Of a stretch of DNA of 64,000 nucleotides, positions 62,701 to 64,000 are shown piece after piece. Source of the stretch: Burkholderiales bacterium. GTDB lineage: Bacteria > Pseudomonadota > Gammaproteobacteria > Burkholderiales > Burkholderiaceae_C. Every line of letters starts with the position of its first letter. The first letter of the stretch is position 1. The notes below the pieces were generated by a model. It saw only the letters and a list, made by a program, of their open reading frames with translations. It was not told the DNA's origin and did no database searches. The position numbers and the translations under genes were made by a program. The DNA is taken from the NCBI GenBank assembly GCA_003963115.1, contig RXJQ01000022.1, forward strand, positions 1 to 64,000. The letters are read 5' to 3'.

Positions 62701-64000
62701 ATGGCAGTAAACCGCTTGTGGAGGGCTGTTTTGGGCCATTCCGATACTGCTGCCGGCCCTCAGCATGCCGGCAGCGCGAACTACCTGTCACTGATCGAGC
62801 ACAAAACGGCACTTCGTATCTACCTGATCGCGGCCGTGGCGGCCCTCGTGCTGTGGGGATGCGAGCTGAGCACCCAGGTGATCGCGCCGCACGACCGGTG
62901 GGCGCAGCCCGCCCTCGCGCTGCTGATGCTGTGGCTGCACCGTACGCTGGACCACCACCCCGAAACGCTGCTGGGCACCCAACGCGTGGCCGCCGGCGGG
63001 CTGGGCGCCTATTTCATGGTGAGTTCGCTGTCGGCGCTGTTCTTCAATCGGCAGGCGGTGTCGCCCTACTGGGTGGCCAACAATTTCCTGTGGATGCCGG
63101 TGGTGTCGTTGCTGCTGCAGCTCACGTTTCCCTGGCGATGGGCCGTGCGCCTGTCGCTGGCCATGCTGGCCATGGTCGCCCTGCCCGCAGTCTGGCTGGA
63201 GGCCACCTCCACGGACAAGGCCTGGTCCGGCGTGATGCAGTCGCTGGTCATCAATGGCGTGCTGATGCAGATCACCTTCCTGGTCAGCCTGATCAGTGTC
63301 GACCGGCTCAAGCATGGCGTGGGGCTGATCGTCTCCGGCCACAAGGACGGCCCCAGCGACGCCCGTCAGGCGCTGGAGATGTGGGTGCGCGACCGCACCG
63401 ACGAGCTCGCACGCGCCCGCGACGCTGCCGAGACCGCCTCCCGCGCCAAGAGCCGCTTCCTGGCCGTCATGAGCCACGAGTTGCGCACCCCGCTGCATGC
63501 CATGCTGGTGTCGGCTGATCTGCTGGCTGACAAGAACAACCTGCCCGGCGACACCGAGCGCGATACCCGCCTGCTCAACACCATCCAGACGAGTGGCCAG
63601 CACCTGCTGACCCTGATCGACCAGGTGCTGGAGCTCTCGCGCATCGAGGCCGGCAAGATCGAGGCCGTGGAGCAGCCCATGGACCTGCGCCTCATCGTGC
63701 AGAAAGCCTGCGCCGCCGTGAAGCCCATGGCCGAACTCAAGGGCCTCAAGCTGCTGATCGGCATGCCCGATGACCTGCCCTCCATGCGCATGGGCGACGA
63801 GCTGCGGCTCACCCAGGTGCTGATCAACCTGATGGCCAATGCGATCAAGTTCACCATGCAAGGCCATGTCAGCCTCACCCTGCGCCGTCTGCCGCCTGTC
63901 AACCCGGGAGAGGACTGGCTGTGCATGAGCGTGATCGACACCGGCCAGGGCATGAGCGAATCCGACCAGAGCCGCGTCTTCGAGGCCTTCTACCAGGCCG
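62701..64000 (+). CDS. Membrane sensor histidine kinase, truncated by the window edge
   Basis: The open frame from the ATG at 62701 (AGGGA four bases upstream) has no stop inside the window. About six membrane helices lie between residues 37 and 200, without a large periplasmic loop, which suggests an intramembrane or cytoplasmic signal. A linker helix (ARQALEMWVRDRTDELARARDAAET) leads to the HisKA domain with His259 (FLAVMSHELRTPLHAM). The N box LINLMANAIKFT and G1 DTGQGMSESDQSRVFEAF of the ATPase domain are present. A receiver domain (hybrid form) may follow outside the window. Confidence 0.92.
   Translation, partial: MAVNRLWRAVLGHSDTAAGPQHAGSANYLSLIEHKTALRIYLIAAVAALVLWGCELSTQVIAPHDRWAQPALALLMLWLHRTLDHHPETLLGTQRVAAGGLGAYFMVSSLSALFFNRQAVSPYWVANNFLWMPVVSLLLQLTFPWRWAVRLSLAMLAMVALPAVWLEATSTDKAWSGVMQSLVINGVLMQITFLVSLISVDRLKHGVGLIVSGHKDGPSDARQALEMWVRDRTDELARARDAAETASRAKSRFLAVMSHELRTPLHAMLVSADLLADKNNLPGDTERDTRLLNTIQTSGQHLLTLIDQVLELSRIEAGKIEAVEQPMDLRLIVQKACAAVKPMAELKGLKLLIGMPDDLPSMRMGDELRLTQVLINLMANAIKFTMQGHVSLTLRRLPPVNPGEDWLCMSVIDTGQGMSESDQSRVFEAFYQA

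Noticed and set aside
1-64000. tRNA, rRNA, CRISPR, prophage, toxin-antitoxin or restriction-modification loci
   Set aside because: None was recognised by eye. Small structured RNAs could be missed without a covariance search.

Overview
The window is a GC-rich stretch of a betaproteobacterial chromosome. Gene content and gene order (rpmF-plsX-fabHDG-acpP-fabF next to rpoE-rseA-degP, then lepA-lepB-rnc-era-recO-pdxJ; rluC divergent from rne; dksA before hslVU; lnt-glyQ-glyS-gmhB) fit the order Burkholderiales, probably the Comamonadaceae or the Leptothrix/Aquabacterium/Ideonella neighbourhood. The family-level placement is inferred from protein style and synteny, not from a search. The DNA is densely coding and almost entirely housekeeping. 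No rRNA, tRNA, CRISPR array, prophage or plasmid gene was seen. The only mobile DNA is the probable end of an IS5-type insertion sequence cut by the left edge.

Layout. 1-99: IS end. 187-4313 (minus): rluB, scpB, rluD. 4425-5267 (plus): bamD. 5298-7907 (minus): aceK and a beta carbonic anhydrase. 8176-9246 (plus): a metallo-beta-lactamase-fold hydrolase. 9247-16759 (minus): a YgjP-type metallopeptidase, gmhB, glyS, glyQ, lnt and corC. 16833-22592 (plus): a COG0523/CobW metallochaperone, dksA, an uncharacterised tandem-STAS protein and hslVU behind a heat-shock-like promoter. 22611-23381 (minus): coaX. 23624-25180 (plus): a chalcone-isomerase-like secreted protein and an HDOD protein. 25196-28450 (minus): an SppA-like peptidase, a Rieske protein, a Gph-like phosphatase and rluC. 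29164-32115 (plus): rne with a long leader. 32310-34129 (plus): a translationally coupled pair of uncharacterised envelope genes. 34241-36124 (plus): a long-chain acyl-CoA synthetase behind two palindromes. 36149-55357 (minus): nagZ, pdxJ, recO, era, rnc, DUF4845, lepB, lepA, degP/mucD, rseA, rpoE, a YgfX-like gene, fabF, acpP, fabG, fabD, fabH, plsX, rpmF, yceD. 55445-60613 (plus): a YceF-type Maf protein, an RsmI-like methylase, DUF3429, an M61 peptidase and a DUF3108 protein. 60621-62560 (minus): a DsbC-like protein and a UbiH-family hydroxylase. 62701-64000 (plus): a membrane sensor histidine kinase cut by the right edge.

How the genes work together. The long minus-strand block joins fatty acid and phospholipid initiation (plsX, fab genes, acpP), envelope stress control (rpoE, rseA, degP), protein export (lepB), translation and RNA processing (lepA, rnc, era) and repair (recO). 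Other genes serve rRNA modification and RNA decay (rluB, rluC, rluD, rne), lipoprotein maturation (lnt) and outer-membrane assembly (bamD).

Most worth a second look: a cluster of four DnaA-box-like 9-mers between degP and lepA; the absence of rseB, acpS and plsC from places where related genomes usually carry them; a COG0523 GTPase beside a one-cysteine DksA; a YgfX-like gene fused by overlap to rpoE; the envelope pair after rne; the tandem-STAS protein; a plus-strand terminator at 8059-8092 with no gene in front of it; and several palindromes and leader hairpins. I did not find a clearly novel multi-gene defence or metabolic system.
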